Assembly (NCBI GenBank): GCA_035581425.1
Contig: DATJVP010000112.1
Span: 1-42,801 of the forward strand
Direction of reading: 5' to 3'
DNA from: DASZHJ01 sp035581425
Lineage (GTDB): Bacteria; Pseudomonadota; Alphaproteobacteria; ATCC43930; CGMCC-115725
Length of the DNA: 42,801 bases
The notes under the pieces were generated by a model. That model saw only the letters and a program-made list of their open reading frames with translations. It was not told where the DNA came from and made no database searches. This document shows positions 31,235 to 39,806 of the stretch, in pieces. How positions within the stretch are numbered: the first letter of the stretch is position 1; the number at the start of each line of letters is the position of its first letter. The position numbers and the translations under genes were made by a program.

Positions 31235-31837
31235 TCAGCCGATCCCCGCAAGGCCGAGCTTTGGATCGAAGCGTCGCGAGCGGCCTGCGCGGAGCGCGCG
31301 AAGATAGGAGCGGAAGCGGAAGAGGATCCCGAGGAGGAGCACGCCCGCGATGACCGCGGGAAAGGCGATCTCGATCTTGCCCATGGCCGCCATCACGATC
31401 AGCAGCACGAGGAGCGGCGTCACCACGACCACGCCTATCAAGGTCACGATCCAGAAGAGCCAGAGACCCATCGGCATTCCCGCCCAGAACTCGGCGGTGG
31501 GATTGGCGGCGGCGATCCGCCGGAGAAGCGTGTCGAGGAAGGGATCGAAGCTCTGATGCCGATCCCGGAAGCGGCCGAAGCTCTCGAAATGGTTGCTGGA
31601 GAGCACGATCGTCCGGCCATGCCGCGGCCGGATCACGCAGCGCCGGAAGCCCGGGGCGACCAGCGCGCTCGCAAAGCCCATCGAGGGCGAATCGTAGACG
31701 CGCAGCGAGCGGATCTCGGCGAGCGGGAGGCTCGTCTCCTTGCCGTCGATCGTGCAGAAAAGCGCGCTCTCGGTCGCGCGGTAGGTCGCTTCCTTCTGGA
31801 ATTGGGAGAGGCGGAAGGTGTAGCTCGGATCGGCCAT
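31235..31837 (-). CDS. Membrane protein with PH-like N-terminal domain, function unknown
   Basis: A 200-aa protein I do not recognise. The N-terminal half (about 1-100) is beta-rich with a TYRATESALFCTIDGKETSL strand pair and SLPLAEIRSLRVYDSPS, which looks like a bacterial PH-like or YcxB-type domain. Two adjacent hydrophobic helices follow (FWIVTLIGVVVVTPLLVLLI and AFPAVIAGVLLLGILFRF), and then a short basic tail. It follows cobC by 6 bp in the same direction, so it is probably co-transcribed with cobS-cobC. It is convergent with the nucleotidyltransferase gene. Confidence 0.75.
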   Translation of the reverse strand: MADPSYTFRLSQFQKEATYRATESALFCTIDGKETSLPLAEIRSLRVYDSPSMGFASALVAPGFRRCVIRPRHGRTIVLSSNHFESFGRFRDRHQSFDPFLDTLLRRIAAANPTAEFWAGMPMGLWLFWIVTLIGVVVVTPLLVLLIVMAAMGKIEIAFPAVIAGVLLLGILFRFRSYLRALRAGRSRRFDPKLGLAGIG

Positions 31838-31843
31838 GAGGGC

Positions 31844-32482
31844 TCAGCGCGGCGGCTGGTTCACCGCGACGACGCGCCAGGGATGGCCTTGCGCCTCGTC
31901 GGCGAAGAAGTCGAGGCGGGTGAGGGAGCAATTCGCGATCTCGATCGCCAGCTGCGCCTCCGGCGTCAAGTCCAGCGCCTCGCCGAGCGCCGCGCGGATG
32001 GTGCCGCCATGCGTCACGGCGATGATGTCGCGCCCGGCGTGCTCGCGGGTAAGGCGCCGCACCGCGGGGGTGACGCGCGCCGCCAAGTCCATGTAGCTCT
32101 CGCCGCCCGGCGCCGCCACATGTGCGGGCGCGAGCCAGAAGCGGTGCAAGGTCTCCGCCTGCTTGTGCGGGAGGTCCGCGTATTTGACGCCCTGCCACTC
32201 GCCGAAATGCTGCTCCGCAAGCTCGGACTCGACCAGCACCGCGGGGCCCGGAATGGGATCGGGGCCCGGCAGCCCCGCGCGGACGATCGCAGCGGCGGTG
32301 AGGTGCGTGCGCTGAAGCGTGCTCGTGACCCAGACCGCATCGCGCGGCAGCAGTCGCGCCAGCGCCTCGAATGTCGCGGCATCGCTCGTGTCGCAGGGGA
32401 GGTCGGTCTGGCCGTAGCAGCGGCCGTCGTTGACGGTGACGGGCGCGTGGCGCACCCACCACCAGCGCGTCACAGTGGTCAT
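31844..32482 (-). CDS. cobC: Histidine-phosphatase-family alpha-ribazole phosphatase (CobC-like)
   Basis: Removes the 5'-phosphate from alpha-ribazole phosphate or adenosylcobalamin phosphate at the end of nucleotide-loop assembly. It has 212 aa. The family RHG-type motif is WWWVRHAPVT with the phospho-accepting His; other parts are STLQRTHLTAAAI, ELAEQHFGEWQG, a GGESYMDLAARV segment and the second catalytic VTHGGTIRAAL. General phosphoglycerate-mutase-like phosphatases share these motifs, but the 4-bp overlap with cobS makes the CobC role likely. The symbol follows the Salmonella name; P. denitrificans cobC is a different enzyme. Confidence 0.88.
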   Translation of the reverse strand: MTTVTRWWWVRHAPVTVNDGRCYGQTDLPCDTSDAATFEALARLLPRDAVWVTSTLQRTHLTAAAIVRAGLPGPDPIPGPAVLVESELAEQHFGEWQGVKYADLPHKQAETLHRFWLAPAHVAAPGGESYMDLAARVTPAVRRLTREHAGRDIIAVTHGGTIRAALGEALDLTPEAQLAIEIANCSLTRLDFFADEAQGHPWRVVAVNQPPR

Positions 32483-33249
32483 TGCGACGCCACCAGCAGG
32501 GTCATGATTTCTCCGATTTGCTGGGTCGCGCCCAGCGTGTCCCCTGTGTAGCCGCCGATCCGACGCCGCGCAAGGATTGCCATGATCCCCATCGCCACCG
32601 CCACCAGCGCGAAGGTCGCAATTCCCCGGCTCGAGCCCAGCGCAACCATCGCGACGGCGATCGCGATGATGAGCGCGACCGTCGTCGTGGGCGGCGTCGG
32701 TTGTCCCGCTTCGGCGCCGAGCCCGTCGCTCCGCGCGGGTTCCAGCCAGAGCATCGCCATCGGCAGCAGCCCCCGCGAGAGCGCATGCGCGGCAATGAGC
32801 GCGTTGACCGCGCTCCGCGCATCCGGCATTGCCGCGAGCGCCGCCACTCTGAGGCCCACGCTGAAGAGGAGCGCCAGCACGCCGAAGGCGCCGATACGGC
32901 TGTCGCGCATGATCGCGAGCATATCCTCGCGCGAGCGCCCGCCGCCGAGCCCGTCGACGGTGTCGGCGAGCCCATCCTCATGGAGCCCGCCCGTCAGCAG
33001 CACCGTCGCGAGCACCGCTATGAGCGCCATCGCCATGATCGGGAGCCCGAACCGGTCGGTGACGGTAAAGGCGATCCCGCCCGCGACTCCCACAAGCACG
33101 CCCACGAGCGGAAATGCCCAGGCCGCGCGGGCGAGGCCCGCAGGTCCGAGTTCGACATCTGGCCGCAGCGGGATCCGCGTGAAGAACCCGACGGCGAGGC
33201 GCCACTCCGCCCCCAGGCTACGCCAATCGTGTCCGCTCTCGGGTGTCAT
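32479..33249 (-). CDS. cobS: Adenosylcobinamide-GDP ribazoletransferase (cobalamin synthase)
   Basis: Membrane enzyme joining adenosylcobinamide-GDP and alpha-ribazole (phosphate), also named CobV. It has 256 aa and several hydrophobic segments. It shows the signature LAVGFFTRIPLRPDVE, the LTGGLHEDGLADTVDGLGGG metal-binding block, and SREDMLAIMRDSRIGAFG. The stop overlaps cobC (ATGA). Its start is only 77 bp after the stop of the giant TIR-STAND gene, so the phage-defence-like gene may read through into it. cobT, its usual neighbour, lies on the far side of that gene. Confidence 0.96.
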   Translation of the reverse strand: MTPESGHDWRSLGAEWRLAVGFFTRIPLRPDVELGPAGLARAAWAFPLVGVLVGVAGGIAFTVTDRFGLPIMAMALIAVLATVLLTGGLHEDGLADTVDGLGGGRSREDMLAIMRDSRIGAFGVLALLFSVGLRVAALAAMPDARSAVNALIAAHALSRGLLPMAMLWLEPARSDGLGAEAGQPTPPTTTVALIIAIAVAMVALGSSRGIATFALVAVAMGIMAILARRRIGGYTGDTLGATQQIGEIMTLLVASQ

Positions 33250-33326
33250 GGCGGATGAGATACCGCAAGCGCGAGCGGGGCGCTACGGGGTTGCCGGACG
33301 GCCCGCGGCCGCCGCCGGCGACGATC

Positions 33327-36300
33327 CTAAGAGGGCGCGCCCGCGTTGCGTCCCTTCGCTCGGTGGGGGCAAACGTCGATCGCGGGGGTGCTATCCGGAA
33401 ATCCTTCGAGACGCATTTCCGCGCGAGTAAGCGTCGAAACGCTGCCGAGGCGTGCACAGCCCTCGGATATGAGTGTCGGGGCCGGCATGGTGAAAATGCG
33501 GGCATTCCACACTCGCGCGGTCTTGTCTTCGGATGCGGTGACGATGCGCATGCCGTCGGAGCCGAAGCTTGCAGACCGCACGCGCGCCAAATGTCCGCGA
33601 AGCACAGCGATCTCCTCTCCGTCTGCGGCATTCCAGACGCGTGCCGTCTTGTCGCCGGATGCCGTCACGATGCGCGTCCCGTCGGGACTGAAGGCCGCGG
33701 TCAAGACGGAGCCCTCGTGTCCCCGGAGCACGGCGATCTCTCTTCCGTCGGCGGCGCTCCAGACCCGCGCGGTCGTGTCGGCGGATGCCGTGACGATGCG
33801 CTTCCCATCGGGGCTGAAGGTGGCGGACCACACCTCCCCCTCATGCCCGATGAGGACCGCGATCTGATTGCCGTCGGTAACGCTCCAGACCCGCGCCGTC
33901 CAGTCGGAGGATGCCGTGACGATGCGCGTACCGTCCGGGCTGAAGGCCGCGGACCGTACGGAGGCGACATGGGCTCGAAGTACCGCCCTCTCCTTGCCAT
34001 CGGGGACACTCCAGACTCGCGCGATCGAATCGGCGGACGTCGTGACGACAGTGGCGCCATCGGGACTGAAGGCCGCGAACAGCACGGCGGCCGTGTGGCC
34101 GCGCAGGATCGTGACGTCGTTGGGATCGGCGACGTTCCAAATCCGGGCGGTCTTGTCCTCCGAGGCGGTGACGATGCGCGAGCCATCGGGGCTGAAGGCT
34201 GCGGACCGCACCGCATCCCCGTGTCCTCGCAGGATCGCAATCTCCTTGCCATCGGCGGCGTTCCAGATCCCAGCGGTTTTGTCGCCGGATGCCGTGACGA
34301 TGCGTGTGCCGTCCGGGCTGAATGCCGCGGAGGAGAGGAAGGCCGTGTGCTCCGCGAGGATCGCAATTTCCTTGCCGTCGGCCGCGTTCCAAAGCCGCGC
34401 CGTCTTATCGCCGGATGCGGTGACGACATGTTTGCCGTCGGGGCTGAAGCTAGCGGCTCGCACGGCGTTCGCATGCCCGACAAGTACCGTGGCCTCCCCG
34501 ACGTCGCCGATGTTCCAGACCCGCGCGCTCTTGTCGTCCGAGGCGGTGACGATGCGCGTGCCGTCGGCGCTAAAGGTTGCCGACCGCACTGCATCACCGT
34601 GTCCGCGCAGGACCGCAATCTCCGTGCCGTCGGCGGCCTTCCAGATGCGCGCCGTCCTGTCGGCGGACGCGGTTACGATGCTCGCACCGTCGGGACTGAA
34701 GGCCGCATTCGTCACCGCGTCCTCATGTCCCCGGAGGACCGCGAGTTCCTTGCCGTCGGCGGCATTCCAGACCCGCGCGGTCTTGTCGTCGGAGGCGGTG
34801 ACCGCACGCGTGCCGTCCGGGCTGAAGGCCGCAGACCGCACTTCCGCGTCAAGTCCGAGGAGGATCGGCGTCCCTTCGCCGTCGGAAGCGCTCCAGATCC
34901 GTGCGGTTCGGTCGGCTGACGCCGTGATGATGCGGGTACCGTCGGGGCTGAAGGTCGCGGACAGAACCGCAGCCGTGTGTCCCTGGAGTTTCAGGATCTC
35001 CCTTCCGTCGACTGCGCTCCATACGCGCGCCGTCTTGTCGTCGGAGGCGGTGACGATGCGCGCGCCATCGGGGCTGAAGCTGGCGGACCGCATGAAGCCG
35101 GAATGTCCGCTGAGAACGGCGACCTCCCTCCCATCGGCGGCGTCCCAGATCCGCGCGGTCTTGTCGTCGGAGGCGGTGACGACGCGCATCCCGTCGGGGC
35201 TGAAGGATGCGCTTGAGACCGAGTCCATGTGCCCTTTTAGGACCGCGATCTCCTTGCCGTCGGCGGCGTTCCAGACCCGCGCCGTTTTGTCGTCGGAGGT
35301 GGTGACGATGCGTGAGCCGTCGCGGCTGAAGGCCGCGAATCGCACGGCGAGTGTGTGCCCGCGGAGGACTGCAATCTCGCTCCCGTCCGCGGCGTTCCAG
35401 ACGCGCACGGTCGTGCCGTTCGAATAGGTGAGGATGCGCGTGCCGTCGGGGCTGAATTGAGCCCCGGCGACAGGACCATCGTCGCCGAGAAGGAGGCTCC
35501 AATTGCAGAGGAAAAGTGCCGCGGCCAGTTCCGGACCATTTCCGGCCGCGCCCGCTTGCGTCCGGACTGCATCGGCCTCGAGCCTCGCGGTGTGGACCGC
35601 AAGCCTGAGCGCCGTCATCCGATTGCCGCGCAGCCGCTCGATCGACGCGGTTTCGGCCACGACCTGGATGTGCGCGGCGTCGAGGGCCGCTTGGCGCTGG
35701 TCCAGGGAGCGCTGTTGCCACATCCCAAAGCCGAGCCCCGCAACGACCGCCGCGATCATTGCAGCCAAGGTCCAGCGAGCCATGCGCTGCATGCGAGCCG
35801 TTCGTCGCTGAGCTTCCGCCATCTGCGCAAGACGCGCCGCCTCGCGCTCCAGCGCCTCGGCCTTCTCTCGGCGCTCGGCCTCCTCGCGGGCGCGGCAGGC
35901 GACGAGATAGGCGGAGCCCGTCTTGCCGAGGCGCAGGCGAAAGTCCTCTCGCTCGACGAGGCGATCCGCCAGGGCGAGCCGATCGCCGCGGTGGCCGAGC
36001 CAAGCCTCGAGGCGCCCATTGCGGTCCCATTCGGCGGCGGCGCGCTCCACTCCTTCGGCCGTCATGAGATCGGCGGCGTCGGCGTCGAGCCAAGTCGCGA
36101 GCGCCGGCCATTGCCGCAGCAGGCTTTCATGCGCAATCTCGATCACGACCGTGCCTGCGCGCTGATCGGCAACGAGAAGCCGGGCGGTTACCAGGCGATC
36201 GACGATGTTGCGAGAGCGCTCCGGTATCTCCGCTGCGGCCGCCAGGCGGCGCATCGGGGCGCCGGTCTCGGCATCGATGCGCGCGAGCCAGGGGATGAAC

Positions 36301-37802
36301 GCGGCGCGGATGCAGGCGAGCTGCTCCTCCTTGCCGGCGGGGATCGTCGGTGCGCGGAGCGGCTCGGCCAGTGCTGCGGCGACCGCGGCCTCGATCGATC
36401 CCTTGACCCCGCCGAGCTTCGCATAGTCCCCCAGCGTGAGCTGGCCCGCGCTGCCATACTCGGCGTAGAGGCGCTCCAAGGTGAATGCGAGCAGCGGCAG
36501 CGCATCGGCGCCTCGCGCGTCCACGATCAATTGCTCCGTCAGCGCGGGGTCCACATCGAGACGGCTGCCGGCATCTCCGACACGATGGGCAGGTCCTTCG
36601 ATCACGCTCTTGAATTCCGAAGCCGGCATGGGCGGCAAGTCGAATAGGTCGCGCCGAACCGATGCCAGGCGGGGCTCGGATTGCAGCAGCTCGAAGCGAT
36701 CCGACCGAATGGTGGCGATCGCCAGGATGCGCCGTGCTGGCGCGCCTTCCGCGGGTACGAGAGCGCTTGCGAGGATCTCGAGGAACCGCGCCGCATCCGC
36801 GGCGCCGTCCGCCTGGAAAAGCTCCTCTGCCTGGTCCACCGCGAGCACGATGACGGGATCCCTACGCTCATCGGCCATGCCGACGAGCCGCTGGCGTGCG
36901 CGCGCCAGAAGCTCGTCGAGGAGCGATCCGAAGCCTTGGGGACCCGCCGCCAGCACCTCCTTGAGACGGCCCGGCGGCCGGCGCTCGCCGAACCGCTGGA
37001 AGGCTGCCGAGAGCGAGGCCGCAAGACCCGTGCCGCCGCCGATCGCCGCAGTCTCCGGCCGGATCACCGGAAGCGGCAGAAAGGCCGCATCGTCGCGCGC
37101 GAGTCGAGGCCAAAGGCCAGCGCGCAGGAACGAGGACTTGCCCGAGCCCGATGCCCCCAACACGACCAAAAGCCGCTCGACGTCTCTCTCGACCAATCCG
37201 CGAATGCGGTCGAGGGCGCGGACGATCGGTGCATCGCGGCCGAAGAAGACCGCGGCGTCTTGCGGCTCGAGCGCGCGCAAGCCTCGATAGGGAGTGCGAT
37301 ACGGCTCGTCCGGCGGGGGCCACGGGAAGCTGTGAGCGCCGAGGCCCGCGCGCTCCAGGCCGCGTCGCAGCAGCTCGAGCCCCAGCTCGCGGAAGCCCAC
37401 GCTCTCCCGCTTGCTGCCGATCTGGACGTCGAAGCTGCGGAACCTGTCGGGGCCGGTGAGCTCGCAGAGCTGCCACTCCGACGTCATCTCCGCGGGGATC
37501 TTCTCCAATGCGACGGTCTCGACGATGAGGCCGAAAATCCGCTTGTGCAGGTTCCTTGCCAGCAGGAATTCCGCGAGGCACCACGGCGAGGCGAGCCACG
37601 AGGGCGATACCAGGAAGAGAACCGCTTCGCAGCGGTCGGCGGCCGCCCTCAGCGCTTCCTGCCAGCGCTCGCCGGGCACCAGGCCGCGCTCGGGGTCGAT
37701 GTCGAGGAAGACGTCGTCGAAGCCCTGCTCGGTGAGCCAATCGCGAAGCGCGACCGCGGCGGCGTTGTTGGCGCTGGAGTGGCTGAGGAAAATTCGTGCC
37801 AC
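33327..37802 (-). CDS. TIR-STAND NTPase-transmembrane-WD40 protein
   Basis: A 1491-aa multidomain protein, probably a sensor/effector of bacterial immunity or programmed death. In order: an N-terminal TIR domain (about 1-130), starting ARIFLSHSS with the WCxxE-type catalytic Glu at about 78 (SPWCLAEF); an nSTAND/NACHT-like ATPase (about 175-470) opening YRGLRALEPQDAAVFFGRD, with Walker A GASGSGKS (216-223) and Walker B VIVLAVDQAEEL (about 317-328); a helical winged region with IAHESLLRQWPAL; a Glu/Arg-rich coiled coil and a transmembrane helix (about 676-696); then 16 WD40 repeats of 42 residues (about 773-1440) and a short tail. GTG at 37802 starts cleanly at the TIR strand and has GGGGG upstream; ATG at 37838 would add 12 residues. 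The gene lies between cobS and cobT. Confidence 0.9.
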   Translation of the reverse strand: MARIFLSHSSANNAAAVALRDWLTEQGFDDVFLDIDPERGLVPGERWQEALRAAADRCEAVLFLVSPSWLASPWCLAEFLLARNLHKRIFGLIVETVALEKIPAEMTSEWQLCELTGPDRFRSFDVQIGSKRESVGFRELGLELLRRGLERAGLGAHSFPWPPPDEPYRTPYRGLRALEPQDAAVFFGRDAPIVRALDRIRGLVERDVERLLVVLGASGSGKSSFLRAGLWPRLARDDAAFLPLPVIRPETAAIGGGTGLAASLSAAFQRFGERRPPGRLKEVLAAGPQGFGSLLDELLARARQRLVGMADERRDPVIVLAVDQAEELFQADGAADAARFLEILASALVPAEGAPARRILAIATIRSDRFELLQSEPRLASVRRDLFDLPPMPASEFKSVIEGPAHRVGDAGSRLDVDPALTEQLIVDARGADALPLLAFTLERLYAEYGSAGQLTLGDYAKLGGVKGSIEAAVAAALAEPLRAPTIPAGKEEQLACIRAAFIPWLARIDAETGAPMRRLAAAAEIPERSRNIVDRLVTARLLVADQRAGTVVIEIAHESLLRQWPALATWLDADAADLMTAEGVERAAAEWDRNGRLEAWLGHRGDRLALADRLVEREDFRLRLGKTGSAYLVACRAREEAERREKAEALEREAARLAQMAEAQRRTARMQRMARWTLAAMIAAVVAGLGFGMWQQRSLDQRQAALDAAHIQVVAETASIERLRGNRMTALRLAVHTARLEADAVRTQAGAAGNGPELAAALFLCNWSLLLGDDGPVAGAQFSPDGTRILTYSNGTTVRVWNAADGSEIAVLRGHTLAVRFAAFSRDGSRIVTTSDDKTARVWNAADGKEIAVLKGHMDSVSSASFSPDGMRVVTASDDKTARIWDAADGREVAVLSGHSGFMRSASFSPDGARIVTASDDKTARVWSAVDGREILKLQGHTAAVLSATFSPDGTRIITASADRTARIWSASDGEGTPILLGLDAEVRSAAFSPDGTRAVTASDDKTARVWNAADGKELAVLRGHEDAVTNAAFSPDGASIVTASADRTARIWKAADGTEIAVLRGHGDAVRSATFSADGTRIVTASDDKSARVWNIGDVGEATVLVGHANAVRAASFSPDGKHVVTASGDKTARLWNAADGKEIAILAEHTAFLSSAAFSPDGTRIVTASGDKTAGIWNAADGKEIAILRGHGDAVRSAAFSPDGSRIVTASEDKTARIWNVADPNDVTILRGHTAAVLFAAFSPDGATVVTTSADSIARVWSVPDGKERAVLRAHVASVRSAAFSPDGTRIVTASSDWTARVWSVTDGNQIAVLIGHEGEVWSATFSPDGKRIVTASADTTARVWSAADGREIAVLRGHEGSVLTAAFSPDGTRIVTASGDKTARVWNAADGEEIAVLRGHLARVRSASFGSDGMRIVTASEDKTARVWNARIFTMPAPTLISEGCARLGSVSTLTRAEMRLEGFPDSTPAIDVCPHRAKGRNAGAPS
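33470..35486 (-). repeat. Tandem 126-bp WD40-coding repeats (16 units)
   Basis: Sixteen in-frame units of 42 codons, each reading approximately (V/A)xSAxFSPDGTRIVTAS, DKTARVWNAADG, xEIAVLRGH. Most units differ by only a few residues, and the DNA repeats are correspondingly similar. Sixteen units fit two WD40 propellers (for example 7+7 with two extra blades, or 8+8). Unit-to-unit likeness higher than between ordinary WD40 blades points to recent duplication or gene conversion. Confidence 0.92.
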
Positions 37803-37879
37803 TGCGAAAATACCCCCTGCCGGTACAACGCGGCGCACTCGCCTAGATTAGTCGGACGGCGAGGTCGTGACAATCCGCG

Positions 37880-37942
37880 GCAATGCTGGCGTAGAGCCTC
37901 GGAATCGGTGAAAGTCCCGCTACCTGCTCGGAATAGGGAGAA
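37880..37942 (+). promoter_or_regulatory. Possible cobalamin-riboswitch-like leader of cobT
   Basis: Just before cobT, GGCAATGC, GGCGTAG, then GGAATCGGTGAAAGTCCCGC (37901-37920), TACCTGC and TCGGAATAGGGAG occur in that order. The GGAATC-GGTGAAA-TCC piece is close to the central part of cobalamin riboswitches, and the order also recalls the shorter variant class. The B12-box CCCCGCAACTGT and the GCCACTG arm are missing. The last part (AGGGAG) would also be the ribosome site of cobT. It could be a shortened or variant element; a canonical one it is not. Confidence 0.3.
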
Positions 37943-38992
37943 ATGCGCGTGCGGAACCAGGGAGAGGCCGACGCCCCGAAAGCGACGCTCGACGAGATGC
38001 GCGCCCTTCTGCGGCGCCTCCCCGGGCCCGATCTCGAGGCGGGGACGGCGGCGGCGGCGCGCGAGGGGCAGCTCACCAAGCCACCAGGGGCGCTAGGCCG
38101 GCTCGAGGAGCTCGCGCAATGGGCGGCGACCTGGCAGGGGCGGCATCCGCCGAGCGTCAATCATCCGCGGACGGCGGTCTTCGCGGGCAATCACGGCGTT
38201 GCCGCGCGCGGCGTCTCTGCCTATCCCGCGACGGTGACGGCGCAGATGGTGCAGAATTTCGTCGCAGGCGGCGCGGCGGTCAACCAGCTTTGCCAAGCGG
38301 TCGATGCCGATCTCCGGGTCTACGAGATGGCGCTCGACGAGCCCACCGCGGACTTCACGGAAGGGCCCGCGATGGAAGCCGATGAATGCGCGCTCGCGAT
38401 CGCCTACGGGATGACTGCGGTCGAAACCGGCATCGACCTCCTCGCAATCGGCGAGATGGGTATCGCGAATACGACCTCGGCGGCCGCGCTCTGCCAGGCG
38501 CTCTTCGGCGGCGAGGCCGCGGATTGGGTGGGGCCGGGGACCGGTGTCGTCGGGGAGGCGCTTCGGCGCAAGACCGAGACGGTGGCGGCGGGTGTCGCGC
38601 GCCATCGGGCGGAGACCTCCGACCCCTTCGAGCTCCTGCAACGGCTTGGCGGGCGCGAGCTCGCGGCGATCGCGGGCGCGGTGATGGCGGCGCGGCAGGG
38701 GCGCGTCCCCGTGGTCCTCGACGGCTTCGCCGCGACCGCCGCAGCGGCGGTGCTCTTCGCCACCGATCCCCGCGCGCTCGATCATTGCGTGGTCGCGCAC
38801 CGCTCCGCCGAGCCCGGGCATACGCGGCTCCTGAAGCAATTGGGGAAGCCGCCGCTCCTCGATCTCGGCATGCGCCTCGGCGAGGCCTCAGGCGCCACGC
38901 TCGCCATCGCGATCGTCAAGGCCGCCGTCGCCTGCCACCGGGGAATGGCAACCTTCGCGGAGGCGCGGGTGAGCGGGAAGGCCGATGGCTGA
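37943..38992 (+). CDS. cobT: Nicotinate-nucleotide--dimethylbenzimidazole phosphoribosyltransferase
   Basis: Makes alpha-ribazole phosphate from dimethylbenzimidazole and nicotinate mononucleotide. It has 349 aa. Typical blocks: TKPPGALGRLEELAQWAA, AVFAGNHGVAARGVSAYP, MVQNFVAGGAAVNQL, LLAIGEMGIANTTSAAAL, VLDGFAATAAAAVLF and HRSAEPGHTRLL. ATG at 37943 has AGGGAG only a few bases upstream; GTG at 37949 is an alternative with better spacing. It is rightward and divergent from the TIR-STAND gene. It is convergent with the ABC permease gene. Confidence 0.96.
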   Translation: MRVRNQGEADAPKATLDEMRALLRRLPGPDLEAGTAAAAREGQLTKPPGALGRLEELAQWAATWQGRHPPSVNHPRTAVFAGNHGVAARGVSAYPATVTAQMVQNFVAGGAAVNQLCQAVDADLRVYEMALDEPTADFTEGPAMEADECALAIAYGMTAVETGIDLLAIGEMGIANTTSAAALCQALFGGEAADWVGPGTGVVGEALRRKTETVAAGVARHRAETSDPFELLQRLGGRELAAIAGAVMAARQGRVPVVLDGFAATAAAAVLFATDPRALDHCVVAHRSAEPGHTRLLKQLGKPPLLDLGMRLGEASGATLAIAIVKAAVACHRGMATFAEARVSGKADG

Positions 38993-39002
38993 CGGCCTTC
39001 TG

Positions 39003-39806
39003 CTACTCCCCCATCTGCAATAGCGCGCCCGTATGGCGCGCATAGCGGAAGCTCCAGAGGAGCAGCAATGCGCCGACGCCGATGTAAAAGGCGTCGAGGG
39101 CAAGCGCGATCAGAAGGTAGTCTACGCGGAAGGTGTGCTGGAAGAGCACGGCGCGCATGCCCTCGAAGACATAAGAGGTGGGCAATGACCAGGCGACAGT
39201 CTGTAGCCATCCCGGCAAGACCGCGATCGGGTAATAGATGCCGCTGATGGGCGCCAGAACGAAGATCGCGACCCACGCGAAATTCTCGGCGCCAAGGCCC
39301 TTGCGCAGGATGAGCGCCACGACCGCAAGACCGAAGGCCCAGCCCATCACCAGCAGCACCGCGAAGAAAGCGAGGAGCGGCAGGCCCAAATCGAAGACCG
39401 AATAGTGATAGAGCGGGATCGCCAGGAGCGCCGCGGGCAGCACCCCGAAGAGCACCCGGATGAGGCTCATCGCGAGGAGCGACAGGACCCACTCGATGGG
39501 CGTCAGCGGGCTCACGAAGAGGTGCCCGAGGTTCCGCGACCACATCTCCTCGAGGAAGGAGAAGGCGACGCCGAATTGGCTCCTGAGCACGATCTCCCAG
39601 AGCAGCACGGCGTAGATCAGCACGCCCGCGGCTTGCGCGACCCAGCTGCTGTTGGTGTTGAGGAACTGCGTCGTGAAGCCCCAGACGATCATGGTCATGG
39701 TCGGCCAATAGACGAGCTCGAGCGCACGCGGCCAGGAGCCGCGCATGAGGTAGAGGTGACGCAGCACGATCGCGGCGATGCGACGGAGCGCAAGATCGAG
39801 CCTCAT
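39003..39806 (-). CDS. ABC-2-type transporter permease
   Basis: Membrane subunit of an exporter, 267 aa, with six hydrophobic segments and the ABC-2 layout (NodJ/DrrB-like). The first cytoplasmic/TM region includes LRHLYLMRGSWPRALELVYWP, followed by a long amphipathic part (EEMWSRNLGHLFVSPLTPIEW, typical of the ABC-2 coupling region) and GIYYPIAVLPGWLQTVAWSLPTS near the end. Substrate not known. It overlaps the upstream ATPase gene by 4 bp, forming a two-gene operon. Confidence 0.9.
   Translation of the reverse strand: MRLDLALRRIAAIVLRHLYLMRGSWPRALELVYWPTMTMIVWGFTTQFLNTNSSWVAQAAGVLIYAVLLWEIVLRSQFGVAFSFLEEMWSRNLGHLFVSPLTPIEWVLSLLAMSLIRVLFGVLPAALLAIPLYHYSVFDLGLPLLAFFAVLLVMGWAFGLAVVALILRKGLGAENFAWVAIFVLAPISGIYYPIAVLPGWLQTVAWSLPTSYVFEGMRAVLFQHTFRVDYLLIALALDAFYIGVGALLLLWSFRYARHTGALLQMGE

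Noticed and set aside
33243..35427. Long rightward open frames opposite the WD40 repeats
   Set aside because: They are repeats because the WD40 coding strand repeats every 126 bp. The predicted proteins are low-complexity antisense translations without domain logic.
33470..35486. CRISPR-like array
   Set aside because: Regular 126-bp periodicity is explained completely by in-frame WD40 codons; there are no short direct repeats with unique spacers, and no cas genes are present.
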